Shown here: piece by piece, positions 6,686-8,961 of the stretch
Position numbering within the stretch: the stretch's first letter is position 1
How the letters are laid out: each line of letters opens with the position of its first letter
DNA from: DATLFI01 sp035524895
GTDB lineage: Bacteria; Acidobacteriota; Thermoanaerobaculia; Multivoradales; Multivoraceae
Assembly (NCBI GenBank): GCA_035524895.1
Contig: DATLFI010000027.1
Span: forward strand, 1 to 8,961
Length of the DNA stretch: 8,961 nucleotides
Reading direction: 5' to 3'
Program-made: the position numbers and the translations under genes
Notes under the pieces: generated by a model
What the model was told of the DNA's origin: nothing
Databases searched by the model: none
The model's input: the letters and a program-made list of their open reading frames with translations, nothing else

Positions 6686-7723
6686 ATGGCTGCCAACCAC
6701 GATCCCGACCCGCCCGACCGCGGCGCGGAGCCAGCGGGAACGGTCGTCGACGCGCTCGCAGCAGGTATCGAGTCGGGAGACCGGGCGGCGATCGGACAGG
6801 CGATCACGCTGGTCGAGAGCCGGCGACGCGAGGACGAACCGGTCGCGCACGATCTGCTACAGCGACTACTGCCGCTCACCGGTACAGCGCACCGTGTCGG
6901 CCTGAGCGGGGTTCCGGGAGTCGGCAAGAGCACCTTCATCGAGGCCCTCGGAGCGCACCTGACCGCGGCCGGTCACCGCGTCGCGGTGCTCGCGGTAGAC
7001 CCTTCGAGCCCCAAGAGCGGCGGCAGCATCTTGGGCGACAAGACGCGCATGCCCCGCCTCGCCGCCGACCCGCAAGCCTTCATCCGGCCGTCACCGAGCG
7101 GCGGTGCGCTCGGCGGCGTAGCGCGGCGCACGCGCGAGTCGATGCTGGTGTGCGAGGCGGCGGGCTTCGACGTGATCCTGGTCGAGACCGTCGGCACCGG
7201 CCAGTCCGAGGTCGCGGTCGCTGGCATGGTCGACACCTTCGTGCTGCTGCTGCTCGCCGGCGCCGGCGACGAGCTGCAGGGCATCAAGAAGGGCGTGCTC
7301 GAGCTGGCGGATGTGTTCGTGGTGACGAAGGCCGACGGCGACAATCGGGAGCGCGCCGCGCGCGCCGCTGCTGACCTCACCGGGGCGCTGCGCATCCTGC
7401 GCGGCACCGGCGCGACCTGGCAGCCGCCGGTGCTCACCGTGAGCGCGCGCGACGGCACGGGTGTCGCGGAGGTGTGGCAGAGCCTGGCAGACCATCGCCA
7501 CACCATCACCGCGAGCGGCGAGCTGACCAAGAAACGCCGCGACCAGCAGCTCGCCACGCTGTGGGGTCTGGTCGAGGAGCGCGCCATCGAACGCCTGCGC
7601 GCCGATCCTCGCCTCCAGCGCCTGCGCGCCAACCTGGAGCTGGAGGTCGAGCGGGGCAACCTCTCGCCGGGCGCGGCCGCCGAGCGGCTGCTCGAGGCGG
7701 CGACGCCGCTAGGTCCGGATTGA
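6686..7723 (+). CDS. meaB: MeaB-type GTPase (methylmalonyl-CoA mutase chaperone, ArgK family)
   Basis: The 345-residue cytoplasmic GTPase of the G3E MeaB/ArgK family loads and protects the adenosylcobalamin cofactor of methylmalonyl-CoA mutase or a related acyl-CoA mutase. It has an N-terminal helical segment with the family block AAIGQAITLVESRRREDEP (34-52). The Walker A / G1 loop is GVPGVGKST (75-83), the block VDPSSPKSGGSILGDKTRM follows (104-122), and the G3 region is ETVGTGQSE (167-175). The G4 motif reads TKAD (214-217) instead of the commoner NKAD. The C-terminal helices (about 290-340) match the dimerisation arm. I chose the ATG at 6686, which gives the usual family length; no clear Shine-Dalgarno sequence precedes it. 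The open frame continues upstream through the CoA-transferase gene only as an out-of-frame shadow. No mutase gene is in the window; one may lie elsewhere. The gene converges on the permease gene. Confidence 0.94.
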   Translation: MAANHDPDPPDRGAEPAGTVVDALAAGIESGDRAAIGQAITLVESRRREDEPVAHDLLQRLLPLTGTAHRVGLSGVPGVGKSTFIEALGAHLTAAGHRVAVLAVDPSSPKSGGSILGDKTRMPRLAADPQAFIRPSPSGGALGGVARRTRESMLVCEAAGFDVILVETVGTGQSEVAVAGMVDTFVLLLLAGAGDELQGIKKGVLELADVFVVTKADGDNRERAARAAADLTGALRILRGTGATWQPPVLTVSARDGTGVAEVWQSLADHRHTITASGELTKKRRDQQLATLWGLVEERAIERLRADPRLQRLRANLELEVERGNLSPGAAAERLLEAATPLGPD

Positions 7724-7775
7724 CGCGGCGAGATCCCCCGCGACCGAGGGGCGACGGAGCTCGCCTCTACGCCCC
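7724..7775. other. Convergent gap with a weak hairpin
   Basis: The 52 bases between the stop codons of meaB and the permease gene contain a small inverted repeat, CGCGG (7724-7728) with CCGCG (7738-7742), and no T-tract in either direction. It may help end transcription, but it is not a convincing intrinsic terminator. Confidence 0.2.
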
Positions 7776-8961
7776 CTACTCTTGGCGCAGCGTGACCACC
7801 GGATCCAGGCGCGACGCCCGGCTCGCCGGCACGAAGCAAGCCACGCCCGCGACGGCGGCAAGCGCGAGCGCTACGGTGGCGTAGACGAACGGGTCGCGCG
7901 CGCTGGTCTGAAAGAGCATGCCCTCGAGCAACCGGCCCGCACCGGCGGCGGCGAATAGGCCCGCGGCGAGTCCGCCGAGGGCCCACGCCATGCCGCGACC
8001 CACCGCCGAGCCGACGATCGCGCGCCGGTCGGCGCCGAGCGCCATGCGCACGCCGATCTCGCGCCGTCGCGTGCTTACCGCGTAGGACATCACACCGTAG
8101 ACACCCACTGCCCCGAGCAGCAGCGCGAGCGCGGCGAAGCCGGCGGTGAGCTGGGCGACGAGCCGCGTGCGCGCCACCGATTGCGCGACCACTTCGTCGA
8201 GCGTCGCGACCATGCCGATCGGCACGTCGGGGTCGAGCGCCCAGACCGCCTCGCGCAGCGATGGCACCAGGCCGGCGGAGGGCAGCGTGCCGCGCACCAT
8301 GAGCATCAGCCTCCCGGTCGGCTGCATCTGCGGCAGGTGGTAGTACATCTCCGGCTCCGACTCGTGATCGAGCCGGTGCTGGTGCACGTCGCCGACCACG
8401 CCCACCACGGTGAACGGCTTGTTCATGAACAGGTGGATGGTCTTGCCGAGGGCGCTCTCGGCCGGCCACAGGTCGCGCGCCATGCGCTCGTTGATCATCA
8501 CCACCTGCGGCGCCCCGGCGCGATCGACGGCCTCGAAGACGCGGCCCTCGACCACCGGAATGCGCAGCGTCTGGAAGTAGTCGCCAGCCACCACGCGGTA
8601 GTTGGCGGCCGGCGGCGCGGTGTTGGGCGGGACCGGGTTGTCCTCTGCCTGGTAGGGGAACCTCCAATTGCCGGCGGTCAGCGGCAGCAGGTGGATGCCG
8701 CCCACCGACTCGACGCCTGGCACCGCGCGGAGCCGTTCGAGGAGCTGGTCGAAGTAGGCCGCCCAGCCCTCGTTCTCGGCGTACCGCCCGGCAGCGGGGC
8801 TCACCGCCAGCGTCGTGACGCCCGCCGGCTCGAACCCGGGATCGCTCGCGATCAGCCGCGCGAAGGAGCGACCGAGCAGGCCGGCGCCGACCACCAGGAG
8901 CGTGGCGAGCGCCATCTCGACGAGGACCAGCCCGAGCTGCAGCCGGTGCTGGCGGGTCGAG
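7776..8961 (-). CDS. MacB/FtsX-like ABC permease, ADOP family, C-terminal part
   Basis: The frame is open to the right edge: fifteen residues precede the first Met at 8915 (they end LGLVLVE), so this is the C-terminal 394 residues of a protein that is usually about 800 long. Numbering from that Met, residues 1-18 belong to a membrane segment leading into RSFARLIASDPGFEP. Residues about 30-250 form an extracytoplasmic MacB periplasmic-core-like domain (GDYFQTLRIPVVEGRVF at 111-127). The FtsX domain follows, with membrane segments at about 256-280, 306-328 and 344-364, the loop RRREIGVRMALGA (283-295), and the tail PASRASRLDPVVTLRQE (363-379). This layout is typical of ADOP (acidobacterial duplicated orphan permease) proteins, in which two FtsX units are fused and the ATPase may be encoded elsewhere. 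The substrate is unknown. Only the second unit is visible, so the duplication is inferred, and a single-unit MacB-like permease is not excluded. Confidence 0.9.
   Translation of the reverse strand, partial: STRQHRLQLGLVLVEMALATLLVVGAGLLGRSFARLIASDPGFEPAGVTTLAVSPAAGRYAENEGWAAYFDQLLERLRAVPGVESVGGIHLLPLTAGNWRFPYQAEDNPVPPNTAPPAANYRVVAGDYFQTLRIPVVEGRVFEAVDRAGAPQVVMINERMARDLWPAESALGKTIHLFMNKPFTVVGVVGDVHQHRLDHESEPEMYYHLPQMQPTGRLMLMVRGTLPSAGLVPSLREAVWALDPDVPIGMVATLDEVVAQSVARTRLVAQLTAGFAALALLLGAVGVYGVMSYAVSTRRREIGVRMALGADRRAIVGSAVGRGMAWALGGLAAGLFAAAGAGRLLEGMLFQTSARDPFVYATVALALAAVAGVACFVPASRASRLDPVVTLRQE

Noticed and set aside
6973..8667. Minus-strand 564-codon open frame spanning meaB and the permease gene
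   Set aside because: It is antisense to the MeaB motifs and out of frame with the permease; Ser/Arg/Ala-rich with no recognisable domain.

Overview
This window is very GC-rich, uses GTG starts, and is densely coded with several convergent and divergent gene pairs. It looks like a chromosomal segment of a GC-rich Gram-negative bacterium. The evidence is a direct glutaminyl-tRNA synthetase, a nitrogen-type PTS EIIA protein, an ADOP-type MacB/FtsX permease, a FadE-type acyl-CoA dehydrogenase and a MeaB GTPase. A deltaproteobacterial-type lineage (Myxococcota or a relative) would fit, but the sequence alone does not settle the taxonomy. I see no phage, insertion sequence, CRISPR array, tRNA or rRNA.

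Left part (1-1292, + strand): the 3' end of an ECF sigma factor gene is translationally coupled (GTGA overlap) to a membrane-anchored anti-sigma factor with an RskA-type C-terminal domain. This is a classic envelope-signalling pair. It is followed by a hairpin-forming dispersed repeat (about 1302-1346) lying between convergent genes.

Centre (1376-4970): glnS on the minus strand diverges from a FadE-like acyl-CoA dehydrogenase gene on the plus strand. The latter converges on a single-domain PTS EIIA gene (ptsN-like, minus strand).

The most interesting stretch is the 324-base gap 4971-5294. It holds a G-rich degenerate tandem repeat, a candidate ptsN promoter, and a compact unit on the minus strand. 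That unit has a TTGACA box, an extended -10-like element, an 8-bp stem with an 18-nt C-rich loop, and a strong intrinsic terminator. This looks like an unannotated small RNA of about 75 nt. Its loop is complementary to a complete Shine-Dalgarno-plus-AUG sequence, and its -35 box overlaps the start of the next gene.

Right part (5295-8961): a CoA-transferase-family gene (lacking the expected catalytic glutamate) and a meaB-type GTPase gene run on the plus strand. With the acyl-CoA dehydrogenase they suggest acyl-CoA / methylmalonyl-CoA metabolism, although no mutase gene is present here. They converge on the C-terminal half of a MacB/FtsX-like (ADOP family) permease gene that runs off the right edge.
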